Assembly (NCBI GenBank): GCA_029959195.1
Contig: CP114122.1
Location: 1,178,001-1,242,000, forward strand
DNA length: 64,000 bases
Direction: 5' to 3'
DNA from: Dictyophora rubrovolvata
Taxonomy: Eukaryota > Basidiomycota > Agaricomycetes > Phallales > Phallaceae
Positions within the stretch are counted from its first letter, which is position 1. Each line of letters opens with the position of its first letter. Below are positions 22,145 through 34,534 of this stretch, piece by piece. The position numbers and the translations under genes are program-made. The notes below the pieces were generated by a model. It searched no databases and was not told the DNA's origin. It saw only the letters and a program-made list of their open reading frames with translations.

Positions 22145-24885
22145 ATGCCTAAGAAACTTCTTGGAGGACTTTCTAAAACAAAAACGTTCAAGACAAAAAG
22201 TAGACAAGAAAAACGAAGAGAGGATGATAAAACTTTAGCTGAGCTGGAAAACGGCATTCAAACCTTTGTAGGTACGTTTTTTCAAAAGTGTAATTAATAA
22301 CGGGTGAATTGAGTTGCCCTTACAGGAACTTCATGACGGAACAACGGAATTCTCAGCATTACCTATATCAGAATCGACTAAGAAAGGTATATAAGTCATC
22401 ATTTCTATTATTTTGTTTTTTCCCGATTTTGAAATGGTACAGGTCTTAAAAAGGCGTTCTACAAGGACATGACGGATATCCAGGCTCGAAGTATTCCTAT
22501 CTCTTTGAAAGGTCGCGATGTCTTAGGTGCGGCGCGGACTGGGAGTGGAAAAACCTTGGCCTTTCTCATCCCAGTATTGGAGCTCTTATACCGGCGCAAA
22601 TGGGGCCCTCAAGATGGTTTAGGAGCACTGATAATCTCTCCGACTCGTGAGCTGGTATGTCTTCAGTTGCGGGTGATAATATTTGTCTTAGATGTGAATT
22701 AGGCAATGCAAATATTTGAGGTGCTGCGGCGAATAGGCTGTTATCATAGTTTTTCGGCAGGTTTAGTGATCGGTGGAAACGACTTGAGCGAGGAAAGCGC
22801 TAGATTAATGCGAATGAATATACTTGTGGCCACTCCAGGACGCTTATTACAACATATGGACCAAACAAGTGGATTTGAGTGCGGGAATCTGCAGACACTA
22901 GGTATGTCTGCCTGTTATTATTATTCGTATCGCTCTTCTCACTTGTTAAACAGTGCTTGACGAGGCTGATCGTATACTCGATATGGGTTTTACACGAACA
23001 TTGAATGCAATCGTTGGACATTTGCCCCGAAACCGACAAACGCTCTTATTCTCAGCCACACAAACTGAGTCGGTACAAGATCTTGCACGACTTAGTCTAA
23101 AAGACCCAGAAAAAATCAATGTCAAAGAAGCTGGTTCATCTGTCGCCACCCCCAAAAACCTTGAGCAACATTATATGGTATGCGAATTACATCAAAAGCT
23201 TGATGTCCTTTATTCTTTCATCAGAACACACTTGAAAATAAAAGCTATTGTTTTCATGTCAAGTGGGAAGCAAGTGAGTAATTTTTGCTTACTGTTTTGT
23301 TCTCGTCATTTATGAAAAAAATTGGTAGGTTCGCTTCGTATTTGAAACTTTCTGCAAGCTGCAACCTGGTATCCCACTGTTACACCTTCACGGAAAGCAA
23401 AAGCAATCGAAACGGCTGGCGGTCTATAAACGTTTTCTATCGTCTTCCCATTCAATACTCTTTGCCACAGATATTGCTGCTCGCGGCTTAGACTTTCCTT
23501 CAGTTGATTGGGTCATTCAATTAGATGCACCAGAAGACGCAGATACATATATTCACCGTGTTGGCCGAACCGCGCGATATGAGAGCGCAGGCAAAGGATT
23601 ACTACTCCTGTTACCCAGCGAGGAAGAAGGGACGATGAAAGTCCTCAAAGCTAAAGGGATTGAAATTCAGCGTATTAAAGCCAAACAAAGCAAGATCTCC
23701 AGTATTACCCACCAATTACAAAGTTTTGCATTCAAAGACCCCGAACTCAAGTATCTTGGACAAAAAGTAAGCACACTTACGTACGGTTTGTCGCCTGATT
23801 GCGCTAATTTTGAAAAGGCTTTTGTTTCTTACATGAAATCTGTATATCTACAAAAAGATAAATCGATCTTCAAATTGGATCAACTGCCTGCAGAAAAGTT
23901 CGCTGAATCGCTGGGTTTACCTGGAGCGCCTAAAATTAAGTTCCTGGACAAAGGAGTAACACAGAAGAAGAAAAATGCACCATTAGCGGTTCAACAACTA
24001 TCTAGTAGTGCTGAGAGTGGGGGCGAAGATCCTTCTTCTGAGGACGATGACACAAAACCCGACACGAGGCAACATAAACCGGTAGGGCAGTTATGTCACT
24101 TTCGGTTTGGAGGTTCTGACTATAGACCAGCAAAATGCTGTTCGAACGAAATACGATCGCATGTTCGAAAGAAAAAATCAAAATATATTCTCAGAACATT
24201 ACAATAAACTAATCGATTACTCCGATGATGATTCCAATGACCACGAGGAAGAGGACTTCATTACGCTAAAGCGCGCGGACCACGAACTTGAAGATACTGC
24301 CATGCCGCCACCTGCACTTGATGAGCCTGTATCGAAACGGAAACAGAAAGAAATGGGGTCTAAGAAGGCAATGTTAAAATATAAAGGCGCGGGGACGAAG
24401 TTGGTCTTTGATGACGAAGGAAATCCTCATCAAGTATATGAACTTCAAGACGACAAAGAGTTCCACGAGGGGGATGCCTTGGGCGAGGGAAGGAAATTTG
24501 CTGAAAGTGAACGAGAACGTTTAAAGGAAGCAGACATCCTTGATAAGGAAGTGGCGAGAGCTAAAAAGCGAGAGAGAAAGAGGAAACGGAAAGAACATGA
24601 GCGCGAGGTAAAAATATACTATTTTGCTTTTTGCTTTTTCTAAAAAATCTGTTCCCTTAGGCCAATGATAGAGGAGGTTCTGCTGGTCTTGCCGTTCCAG
24701 GGGACGACTACGATGATGGATATGTGTCCCCGGAGTTTGACCTCCCTCCAAGTGAAGCCGAGTCGTCCGAAGCAGAACCCTCTGCTCCAGCTGCGAAACG
24801 ACAGAAAAAGGATAAAAAACTTTCGGACGCTTTAGAGCTTGAGGAGGAAGAAGCGTTGGCGTTACGTATGCTACGAAAAAAGTAA
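22145..24885 (+). CDS. DBP4: DEAD-box RNA helicase Dbp4/DDX10
   Basis: Nine exons: 22145-22267, 22326-22386, 22443-22654, 22703-22901, 22954-23273, 23329-23766, 23818-24081, 24131-24607 and 24661-24885, 772 aa. Helicase motifs in order: AARTGSGKT (I), PTREL (Ia), TPGRLL (Ib), LDEADRIL (II), FSATQT (III), [21 protein letters not shown] (V) and HRVGRTAR (VI). The C-terminal block [21 protein letters not shown] is specific to Dbp4, which acts in 18S rRNA production through U14 snoRNA release. The tail is acidic and then basic ([11 protein letters not shown]). The intron at 24082-24130 was placed to restore frame and uses an accag acceptor. Divergent from SGNH copy 1, 186 bp apart. Confidence 0.93.
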
Positions 24886-24988
24886 TTTTCATCCGCGTCG
24901 AATGCAAGTCGAATGTAAACTTGAATATTCTGTTGCTGTGACCTATGTGACCAACCGCGTTCTGCATTTCCTTTTTGTGAAACTGTGA

Positions 24989-26504
24989 ATGGATAATACT
25001 GAAGGCGTTACAGAGTCATCACCAAGCAAGAAAACGAGATCCTCATTAATATCACACACGATTCCACCATTTTATGCTTGCTATTTACTAAGATCTTTAA
25101 AATCGCCAAAATCTGCATCAACATACATCGGAAGTACACCTCATCCACCGCGTCGAATTCGCCAACATAATGGTGAGATTAGCCAGGGGGCTTGGAAGAC
25201 AGTGCGCGGTAGACCGTGGGCAATGTCTATGATTGTTCATGGCTTTACAAGCAAACTTGCTGCATTGCAATTTGAATGGGCATGGCAGCATCCACATCTC
25301 TCAAGACATCTGCGAGGTCAAAATATTGAACAGGGACGGTCCCTAAAGCAAAATATTACGTGGGTGTTTCGTAGACTTTAATTTTGTCACGCATTATCCT
25401 TACACAATAGTTGAAGAGTGGTCTATTTGATGCTTATATCTCACCCATATTCTTCTTGGCCTTTACATGTTAAGTTATTCACACCCGAAGCCGTCAAGCA
25501 TTGGGAGACTGTGTGCAAGTCACAGTCACAACCCCTTCCTCCCGGTTTATCGTGTACAATCGAATTGGAAGGTGTCGATGGAAAGTCTGGTCAAGTCGGG
25601 ACTGGTAGGACGAAACCAATCGATGTCACCGATGGTACGCACCCATTATGAAAGGGTTCGTTCTCGGACTAATTCAAACAGCTGCCTTTACCTCCGAACA
25701 TGCGTCCAAACATTTTCGAATATTGTCCATTAACGAGTTCCAGCATTGCGTGATATGCAACTTAGCCATTCATATCCGTCATGCGGTGTGTTCGATTAAT
25801 TGCATTTGTCAATGTGAAAGATTACTTATATATTTGTACGAAAATAGAACCCTTTATCGATCGCCCTCTGCCCAAATTCTAATTGCGTCGCATACGCTCA
25901 TGTGATTTGTCTTTCTAATTCATTTTTGACGTCGAAAAATGATGATGAAATGACTACCCTTATCCCACGTGGAGGAACTTGTCCAGCGTGTAAAACGTAT
26001 ACCTTATGGGGAGATGTAATACGTGGATGTTATAGGCGATTCTCTGTCTCGACCGGGGAAGGCGGGAGTGGGTTAGATGATGCCGACATGAAGAATCTCG
26101 GAAGTGCAACGCCTAGTTCGGCCAAGCAGAAACGTCGAAAACCAGCAAGAACTCGTCAGAAAAAGAAAAAAGCTACCTCCGAGCATATACCTTCTGAGGA
26201 TGGGGAAGTCTTTGACATCGATAATATCAGCTGCAGCAGCGCACCTAGCTCTCCGCTGGACCAAATCGCCAAACAATTCTCTGAGATTCATCTTCCACGA
26301 GACAAGCTCTCAAGTAGTATAACCAGAGCCGTGACTACACCCGGAGGAACAGTGTTCGATGTTGATGAGTTCTCTTCATGTGAATCCGAAGAATATCCAG
26401 GAAATGCTTTTGACGTGGACGAGAACTTGGAAAACCACGGCATTCCGCGTTATACGGCACCCGCAAGCTTCACCGACCCGTCGATCGTTGAAATATCCGA
26501 TTGA
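24989..26504 (+). CDS. SLX1: Structure-specific endonuclease subunit SLX1
   Basis: Exons 24989-25359, 25417-25634, 25682-25785 and 25848-26504. The N terminus is a GIY-YIG nuclease: [29 protein letters not shown], and the catalytic Glu in [10 protein letters not shown]. The C-terminal RING-like zinc module has [23 protein letters not shown] and [22 protein letters not shown], matching Slx1 proteins. With SLX4 it cuts branched DNA such as Holliday junctions. A long serine- and acid-rich tail follows (about residue 280 onward), with repeated FDVDE/FDIDN-type motifs, probably disordered. It starts 104 bp after DBP4 on the same strand. Confidence 0.92.
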
Positions 26505-27081
26505 TAAAGTATCGACGAGGTTTAGTCGTTTTCGTATACAGGAATATACAAGGAAAATAGAAAGACTTTCGGCGATCTAGTGTGGCAGATTCATTGACTC
26601 ATAACTTCCTAAGCATCGTCGGCTACTATGGAGGTTTATGCCGGCTATTGGTTGTCTTGGGCTTGATCACAGTCTGAGGCTGTCGACGTTTCTAAAACCA
26701 AATAGTAGGTCGTCTTAAACAATTGAGTTGCAGCCCGAGTGTAGGGATTATAATAGGATGTGAATTATTACTAGATATTACATGATATAACCACAATTTT
26801 GATTACGATGTAAAGTTTCTGTTATGTCGCAAATAACGTACATCCAATCGAATGCTGTGTGCTTATCGCGTCCAAGGTCCGAAATATTACAAGGACACGT
26901 CTCCAAATGTTCTTCCTATGGGGACAATAGGCGAGCTGTCCAAGGCGCCCGGCCGGCCATGACGAATTAGTAATTTCCCCTTGGGTGAAGGTGTCCTCTT
27001 CATGCTATAACGTTGCATTTTAACATTATTCTCTTTCTTTTCATGCTCCTACTCAAGTAGAATCTATCTATAATCAACGGA
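26505..27081. other. Intergenic region, 577 bp
   Basis: 3' flank of SLX1 and promoter of the NT-C2 gene. A CT-rich run (27028-27050) just precedes the next start codon, common in fungal promoters. Nothing else recognised. Confidence 0.5.
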
Positions 27082-28702
27082 ATGTCTCTCCATCCTCAGT
27101 CCTCATCGCCATCGGCCCAATCAACTCCTAGTGTTCATTCTAGCACAACACGCTTCGCTCACTTGCGCGATTTTCTACCCTTCAATAAACACGCAACCTT
27201 TCACGTCAATCTAGCCATACACGAACTCCAAAGCGTTCCTTTTATATCTGGTGAATTTCGGATCAAGTGGAAGTTCAAAGATCTTCAAGCTGTCAGTCGC
27301 GACGGGCAACCCTTAAGCCTTGGGCGTACTCTCGCTCTCAAGCTGGAAAAGCGGAAAAATAACGATCATCAGGAAGAAAAAGGAAAACAAAAAGAATCTA
27401 TACCAGATGAATCAGCTCTCGACCTGGAAAACGACATGCCGTTTGTTTCTCAACCACATCTCTCATCTGCCGATCTTCCGAAAGTGTCAGTCTCGGATAC
27501 TTCGCAGGAGCCACGATCGAATTCACCACACAGTTCGTCTCGAAGTGATCCACAAGATTCTTCTCTGAAAGTAGAAGTGGCCTCCGTTGAGTTTAATAAT
27601 TCCATGAGAGGCTATACACCTTATCTTCCCCTCACGAATTTCAAAGTAATTTTTGGAGCGGAAATTAATGCTGCTGTTCAGATGTCAATTGAAAAAGAGT
27701 CATTGGCTCTCCTTCCTAGTTCGTTGAAGTTAACCGTTACTCAGGTGAGCCTTGCCCAATTTCCTTCTCGATAGGACCAAAGAAATCCTCATTACGACTG
27801 TATACAAGCTTGTCATCCCTGGAGATCCAGGCGCACCCCTCAACCCTCGCCTTGGTCATGTCGAATTGAACTTAGCGGAGTATGCAAACGTCGGACCCGT
27901 AACGCGTAGATACCTTTTGCGACGCAGCAAGGTCAACGCACTTTTAAAGGTAATATAAACTGCAATAAAATCAAATATCAGAAATAAGCTTGGTTCTGAC
28001 GGTCTTTTTTATCAGCTAACTCTTACAGTTACTCAAATGTCAGGAGAAAAGAATTATCGTGCCCCTCCTCTTCGAAAAGAAGAAATCAAGGCAAATTTAA
28101 CGGACTTTGTTAACAAGGGAAAGGTCCCGGCTCCGCCAATATTTTCGGGCTTAGACGAGGATCCGTGGTTAGACAGCATTCTTCCAGAGATCTTTCGTGT
28201 CGATGACGAGGATGTTGAAGCAGGAGACTTACCTGTGATTCCACAAATCTGCATACCTCCTGTAAAACCTAAAAAACGGTGGCGAGGTAATAAGACTCAG
28301 GAAGTTCGGCATTTGGATCCTCCCAGTCCACCACCAACAAAAGAGCCAACAAGGCAACCAAATCACACTGAGATGTTGATAGAAGCTATCTTCAACCCAT
28401 TCCCAACGAGCTTGGATACGTCATCTCCCTTTACTTACCATGCCACATATGAACATGTTCCTAAACTGGTCAAAAATAATTCCTCAAACTCGACGACTTC
28501 CGAAGGGCTCGGAACCGACGGAACAAGTCGTGGCTCGTTTGACTCAAGCCAACGCATTAGCGTAAGTGGAAGTGAATTGGGGCATGATGCTGGCAGTAGT
28601 ACTGGCGTCCCGAGTGTTGGGGCACAATCGAGCGGGAGGTCTTGGTGGAAACGGAGAATTGGACAGCATAGCAGACCGAATACACCCCACTCAATCTCGT
28701 GA
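27082..28702 (+). CDS. NT-C2 domain protein (EEIG1/EHBP1 type)
   Basis: Exons 27082-27744, 27809-27949 and 28016-28702, 496 aa. The N-terminal 300 residues form an NT-C2 domain: FNKHATFHVNLAIHELQSVP, GEFRIKWKFK, VEFNNSMRGY, LKLTVTQ, LGHVELNLAEYANVG and LLKLTLTVTQMSG are the expected strands. The strand HVELNLAEY is the family hallmark. Proteins with this domain bind membranes and link endosomes to actin in animals; the fungal role is not known. A Ser/Pro-rich tail follows (residues 340-496). The first intron has more than one possible acceptor; the one used rejoins the C2 strands best. Confidence 0.78.
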
Positions 28703-29059
28703 TACGACAGACAACGCCAAAACTCGCATCGCACTTCGAATTTCTTAATCTGTATCCCTTTTCTCACTTCGAAAACATATTGCTTCGTTCTGCAGTAATC
28801 ATTTTCATCTTTTGGTCTTTTCTCACGAACTTTCACGGTCAATAGGACAAATTGGAATAAGAGATAGACTGGAGTAAGTTGTGTATATAGTTAGTTAGGA
28901 TATCGCCCGCTTAATCGTGAAACTTGCCATATAATAATACATGATTATAAACTCGCCATATTAGGCAGTACGGATATTCTGGTATGATACTAAATCTACG
29001 TACTGACATAGCGGCATTGTAAGGGGGTCATGAACGTTTGATGGTTTAAGAGCACATAC
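28703..29059. other. Convergent 3' flanks, 357 bp
   Basis: Between the NT-C2 gene and the minus-strand bL28m gene. AT-rich, with no recognised gene or repeat. Confidence 0.5.
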
Positions 29060-29486
29060 TTATAAAGATGATGGAGCATCTTTCGAGGCCTCTAACTGTC
29101 GTTTTCTTTCTCGGATCATGACTCTTAGTCGCATGCCTTCATAACCTAACGAATCCGTTTTTGTTTTCAGGAGATAATTATCCAGACCACCCATCTAATT
29201 GATAAGAAGGTTAAGATCAAGCATCAATGGTTATTCTAATATTCAATACCTTATCGATTGTCCTTAGGACTCGGGCAGTAACCACGGTTCTTATCCCTTT
29301 GTCCATTATTTCGGAGTACAGGAGTTTGTTATGCGAATTCGGAAGCCATGTTCTGCGTGTTTTGTGTTTAGAAAATGGGACATTGTTTCCGTATAATTTT
29401 GTCTTTCCGTGGAAAAGACCCAATGCGGCCCGTTTGAAAGGCTGGGAATAAGGAAGATTTGAAAGGAAAGGTGTACTCGGAAACAT
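29060..29486 (-). CDS. MRPL24: Mitochondrial large ribosomal subunit protein bL28m
   Basis: Exons 29250-29486 and 29060-29194, 123 aa. After a short presequence (MFPSTPFLSNLPYSQPFKRA) comes the bL28 core: LFHGKTKLYGNNVPFSKHKT, RRTWLPNSHNKLLYSEIM and TARVLRTIDK. The second exon reads MGGLDNYLLKTKTDSLGYEG, then MRLRVMIRERK, the fungal bL28m extension. The 55 nt intron keeps the frame. The reading frame is open far upstream of the ATG at 29486, but that sequence is Cys/Phe-rich and unlike the family. The product is a structural protein of the mitochondrial ribosome. Confidence 0.88.
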
Positions 29487-29908
29487 GGTTTGTTTGGATC
29501 CTCGACGTCGTGACAAAGTTGTGACCGTTTTCTCTTGTAATTTCTTTATCTCTTTTGTGAATCGTAAACAACAGCAGCAACAAATCTTGAAATCAAAACT
29601 AAATTCCTGTAAAAAAAAAACTGACTTTAAGACCTTATCTGATAAGTCCGGTTCAAAAGAAAATCCTGCTACAGATGTGATCAATGACGTCCTATGCGAA
29701 GCCAGCACCTGAAAACTTGAGGAAAACAAGACAGGCTGTCCATCCATAATTAATCTGTTTTATGATCCATATCTAAACGAAGAAGCTAGATTTGCCTGTC
29801 TGCAGTTCGTCAACAACGACAGAAACAGATTGCTCACAAGCGCTCAGAAGGATAGAACATTCATTATTGGGTCTTTAGAGCCCGAACTCCACCCCAGCCG
29901 TACTCCCA
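29487..29908. other. Divergent promoter region between bL28m and SGNH copy 2
   Basis: 422 bp with no gene. Long open frames exist on both strands around 29490-29740, but they have skewed composition (a run of Cys codons on the minus strand) and no recognisable product. Confidence 0.45.
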
Positions 29909-31390
29909 ATGGCTCTGCAGCCATCAGAAGAAACGAAAGCACCAAGTACACCTGACATATCTCCCGAAGTTCAATTTCACGGTCGCTGGGACTTGTCTGG
30001 GGAAGATCGATATATCACGCACTGGTGCGGATCGTCCCTGTGCTTCCAGACTACAAGTCGTTCTATCACGGTAGAGTTAGGTGGCTTAACAGTGTCAAGA
30101 AATAATTTCCACAATGTTCTGTGGAGATTCGGCTCTCAGGCTGTCACCCGGACCGCTCTCGTCAAAGGCAAACGATCTCTAAAACTTACTGCTTTAGCTG
30201 ATCCCATCGAATCTGGCGGTGGTGAGAGACTTCGAGACGTAACAATAATGTTGTGTGATTGGGGTGCAAAACTACAAATAATAGACATAATAACCGTACG
30301 TGATTATGTTTTGAACCTTGTTAGACGATTTGTTGTACCCCCTCTTGCTACTTAATCAATCTTCAGACAGATGCCAGACCCATTGTTGCACCTGCTGTTG
30401 CTTCTCCGCCAAGACCTATGCTCTTCGTCGGCGATTCGCTTGTATCAGGCTTTACCCCTTTATACCGAGGCCTCGTTCTCCCTCACGGCAGCTATCAAGC
30501 ATTTGGTTCCATTGCTGTTCGCACTTTAAGGGCCCATGGAGTCGACGCCCGATTAGAAATGGTGGCGTATCCAGGCACGTACTTCATACCTAACCTTTTG
30601 CAGGAATTGATAATAACGCTTATCTAGGTATATGCTTAAAAACCGTCGACGCACCGGCTGTTGTTCCAACTCATGATGGTGAGGAAGACATTGATTGGAA
30701 GGGAATGGAGGATGTCTTTTGGGAAGGTATGGCGGGTAAAGGAGGATGGGAGGAACGATCCAAATATACCCCTCATGACATATTCATTTGCATTGGTGAG
30801 TCGCCGGTGTATTGCCATTTATACACCACTACTGGACACTAGGATTCTTCCTTTAACCTTTTCTTTTCTTTTTAAGGAACAAACGATCAAGGGTGGGGTG
30901 GAGATAAGAATGAATTCTTAGAACATTACGCTACATTCCTAACACGATTGAGAGATAGCCATTCGAATGAGCTCAAGAGAATTCACGTCCTTGTTCGTAT
31001 TTTCGTTTCTTCACCGACTTCTCAATTGTTGACTCAGCTCAGTCACCGTTCGGTTCATTCCATGATCCAACTGATCCCAATGCGAGGAAGGCTGTGTATG
31101 AACCAGATGTGCAACACATGGTGAAACAATTGGCTAAAACTTGGGCTGATGCCAATTCTAGTGGTGTAAAATTGTACCATATTCCAACTGATGGATGGAT
31201 ACACAAAGAGCTCACCTGTGATGGCACTCATCCAACGAGTGAAGGTAAGTTTTTTTTTAATCACTACACTCCATATCTTATATAATATCGTCTAGGGCAT
31301 GAAGCTATCGGGACTAAATTGATTGAATATATGGATGCTTTGGGTCTTGCGGGTGTTCCTGGTATACATTATACGGGGTCGATTCCATGA
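29909..31390 (+). CDS. SGNH-hydrolase (CE2-like esterase), copy 2
   Basis: Six exons: 29909-30295, 30367-30574, 30628-30795, 30877-30992, 31043-31244 and 31296-31390, 391 aa. Same layout as copy 1: an N-terminal beta-sandwich (VQFHGRWDLSGEDRYITHWCG) and an SGNH domain with VGDSLVSGF (Ser nucleophile), GTNDQGWGGD (oxyanion Asn) and CDGTHPTSEG (catalytic Asp and His). All four blocks are intact, so it should be an active esterase, probably on an acetylated sugar or lipid. No signal peptide is seen. The intron 30575-30627 appears to start with GC (gcacgt); no GT donor keeps the frame, and copy 1 has a normal GT at the same place. Confidence 0.85.
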
Positions 31391-31529
31391 CTTTATACAC
31401 GCTGTCGGTCTGTTTGGGAAACTTTCGATTGGTGTAATGAAATTTGCGATTAATAAAGTGCCTGTAAGAATATCGAATGTAATTTTGCCTTATGTCTTTG
31501 TAAAGTATTGCGCGAGTGTTTAGCTACGT

Positions 31530-32191
31530 CTAGTTATTAAGTTGCCATCCGTATTTGCAAGATACACACTAGAAAGATGCGTTAGCAATAAAAACATAAC
31601 TGGCCGTACGATACTCACTGTATATAAATTGGTAGATCCTTCATCTGCGCTTCGTAACTAAGAAGGTTTGGAGCCGACTCAGGTTAGTCCCAAAATCTTC
31701 AAACTGCATCGTATTACGAACCTGCAGTTGTTTAATATAAGCCTCGCCATGACCACATTGGGGGCATTGTTCCAAAACCTAGCAATAAGCTCAATAAAAA
31801 GCAAAAAGTGACGGTTTCATATAGGTAAGGTAACATACCTTCTCCATTGCGTCAAGTTGATCTATTTTTTTCGTCTGGGTTTTACGAGCTTGTCTCAAGG
31901 CGGATGGGAACGCGTCAGGATGTGATTCTGTTATAATTTCAATATTTTCAAACGCTAGACCGGAATTATCACCCAAGAATTGATGACTGTAGAAAGGGAA
32001 AACGCTTTACAAGAGGCTGGTTCGACATGCTTGCACTGGTCGCAAATGACTTTATCTTCGTCGTCAGCGGGTAAATCAAGCAATGTCCCGCATTCGGGAC
32101 AGAACAGAAGCGACCCTAAAAAAACGAATTAGAGAAGTATTTTATTTTATTTCAACAATAAGAACCCACCGATTTTATGCGCCAAAGGCAT
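31530..32191 (-). CDS. RPA12: RNA polymerase I subunit RPA12
   Basis: Six exons: 32170-32191, 32011-32115, 31839-31954, 31722-31778, 31619-31657 and 31530-31568, exactly 125 aa, the size of yeast Rpa12. The N-terminal zinc ribbon is LLFCPECGTLLDLP...VICDQCK. The linker FENIEIITESHPDAFPSALR is specific to Rpa12. The C-terminal TFIIS-like ribbon is CPQCGHGEAYIKQLQLRSAD, then EGSTNLYTCVSCKYGWQLNN, with the RSADEGST acidic hairpin used for RNA cleavage in Pol I. Introns take up nearly half of the gene. It is convergent with SGNH copy 2. Confidence 0.93.
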
Positions 32192-32328
32192 ACAACTACT
32201 AGTAAAGGTGCGCGATTGGGCGGGTTCAAAAGTTGGCTGGCGGGTCAGTCTCCCACGATGTCTCGGTGTGTATAAATTATGTATTATAGATAGTATCTCT
32301 CATAATAAGTTTGTACAATATATATACT

Positions 32329-34360
32329 CTAAAGCTCTTTACACAGTAGTTTCCCTCGTCGCACCTGGGCTCTGCAAAGTTCCACTTCAGTGGGCACCGC
32401 CAATAAGGAAGCACATAAGATTCCCAAAGAATCCGAGAACCCTATCGATCCAATTTTGAATTCTCTTTCTTGTCTGAATCTTTCGTCTCCAGAATCCTCG
32501 AAATCAATAGTAGGGTCATTCTCCTGGCCTATGTGAAAATAGGTATTGACGCTGAATTTGTGTCAAAGATGTTTGTTTTTTTTTTTAAGCAAGCTAATAA
32601 GCGATTGACGCACTAGGCCAGGCCTCCACAAATCCCTTCAATGCCAATCAAAGTTAATACCACAAAGAATGTCAATTCTTCGCTGCCAAAGTCGAAAAGC
32701 CCTATCGCAGATTCTGTGGCTAACGTCAAGAGGATGAACGCTTGTATCACCGCAGGTAGTGGTAACAGCTTTGAGGGAATAGGAGGAAGTCCTAGTGAAA
32801 TGCTGGAACGGGACAAGAAGACAGTTGTCTGATACACCAACTAGGACGGGTGAGCACCACAGAAGTTTAATTTCATCAGTTATTGATAGACTAACTTGCC
32901 ACAAGGGATAATAGTCACGAAGGGACTGGATGATATGGCTTAGGAAGGGATGTTTCTCAGGGGAGGGTATAGGATAAATTAGGGTTGGAGATACGCCCTA
33001 AGAATTTGAAATGTATTTAGACAAGAGAACAAAGATAAAGGAAGATACGAATTCACCTGGTTAATTGTATACTCAAGCTGGTAATGAATATAAGAAAAAT
33101 TTACTCAAAATGCAAAATTGTCGGACACGCACTAAATAAACAGAGCCTAAAAGATATCAGCGTCATCCCAAGACGAGTCTGCATTGCGAAAGTCTTACTC
33201 AAAGGTAACATGTACTTCAGAAGGAGTGGTTTCAGCAAAATCCACTTTTCTCCTGCAGACAGAGCGACTTTAGTTGGAGAAGTAACATGAGGGATTGAAG
33301 TTCCAGCATGGTCTTCTTCGGGTTCGTCATTAGTCCGGACAGGTGCGTAACCACTAGCCCCAGAAATAACATCGGCATGGTCTTCATGCTCAAGTATTAC
33401 TCCCGGCGAGGTAAATGCAGAAGGTCGAGGCAGTAAAAATAAATATGTGAACGGTATGGCAAAAGGAAGAATCTGGAAAAGCTGAGATTTTTTCGACTTG
33501 GAAAGAGTCTTGCATTGGCTTACTGCGGATAGACCAGTTCCCAGACGGACACCCAGTGAACGGACAAACCACCATAAAGCGGCTCCTACCAAACCAGCTG
33601 CGCCGGTACCAGTCGCAAAGTATCTAAAGGTATAACCTTAGAAAATGAGTGTTTGGCTTAGCAGGAGAAAAGGACTGACCCCACTGCGTGTCCGGCTACT
33701 GAAAGAGGATGATATCTTGTCGAGAGCTGAAGGAATGTAAGTTCCCCAAGACCTAAAAACGCTCTTAAGTCTTGTTTCCGTTTCATCCTAAATTTGGATA
33801 GATTACCTGAAGAAAACGAGGCAAATGCAATACCTAATAACCGCATTCCGAGTCCGTCGAAAATAGATATAGTCTACCATCGGGGTTTCACAATGGCAGA
33901 GGCTTGTATGTCAGGAGAGGAATACATACCAGCATTCCCGCGACGCTCAAAACGCAGCACCCTACCAACCTCATACGGTACCGTATTCTTCCCTGCAAGA
34001 CGTACGGCCAACCGATTTTGGCCACCAAGCCGGGGGCAATGTTACAAAACGCGACGATGCCTTTCGGTGTTTCCGGTGGCACTAAATCTAAGGCAGCAGA
34101 CAATATAATCACGTATAAGACTGCCAAATAGAAGAACCATGAATATTGTATTATCCGGCAAGGAAGAACAGTGAGATTTCAAACCATTATTGATGAGACC
34201 AAACAGAAGAAAGGACAGCCCGAGTTTAAACAGTAGTCTGTCGCCCTCTTAAAGATTATTAGTTGAATACTAGCAATTCGTTTGACAGAAATATACTTTG
34301 TTTCCCCTCCTTATTGGGTCCCAATATTGTTTCCGGGTCCGGGCTGGTGAAGGATGTCAT
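32329..34360 (-). CDS. BTN1: Battenin homologue (CLN3/BTN1), vacuolar membrane protein
   Basis: Eleven exons: 34297-34360, 34185-34247, 33930-34120, 33807-33873, 33680-33752, 33199-33623, 33133-33146, 33057-33077, 32896-32997, 32614-32840 and 32329-32551, 489 aa. Diagnostic segments are VLYVIILSAALDLVP, KGIVAFCNIAPGLVAKIGWP, LGELTFLQLSTRYH, LEYTINQGVSPTLIYPIP, YYPLWQLVYQTTVFLSRSS, GICGGLAYVN and EFKIGSIGFSDSLGI. About ten hydrophobic spans. Human CLN3 loss causes Batten disease; yeast Btn1 affects vacuolar pH and arginine uptake. A polar loop (about residues 180-260) is lineage-specific. Exons 7 and 8 are only 14 and 21 nt. Ends 137 bp upstream of the RPA12 start, same strand. Confidence 0.92.
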
Positions 34361-34534
34361 GTGAATCGGAGCTTCAATAATATGATCTGCGTGAATTGGA
34401 TTATCTGTCATAAAAAAAGTGATTCAATGTTGCATTTGGTGGAACCTGTCGAAGCTCTCGTTTCGAATGTTGGGATTGGAGTTACAAAAAGCACATTTCA
34501 TGTCTCGGGGCGGTTGTTGCAGTGATACGTCGTT

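Noticed and set aside
24082-24112. 31 nt intron in DBP4
   Set aside because: Too short; the acceptor at 24130 gives a normal 49 nt intron and the correct frame.
29490-29747. N-terminal extension of bL28m
   Set aside because: Cys- and Phe-rich translation unlike any ribosomal protein; the ATG at 29486 gives a normal targeting sequence.
32841-32895. GC donor in BTN1
   Set aside because: A GT donor (gttagt) gives the conserved YYPLWQLVYQ segment in frame, so no GC donor is needed.
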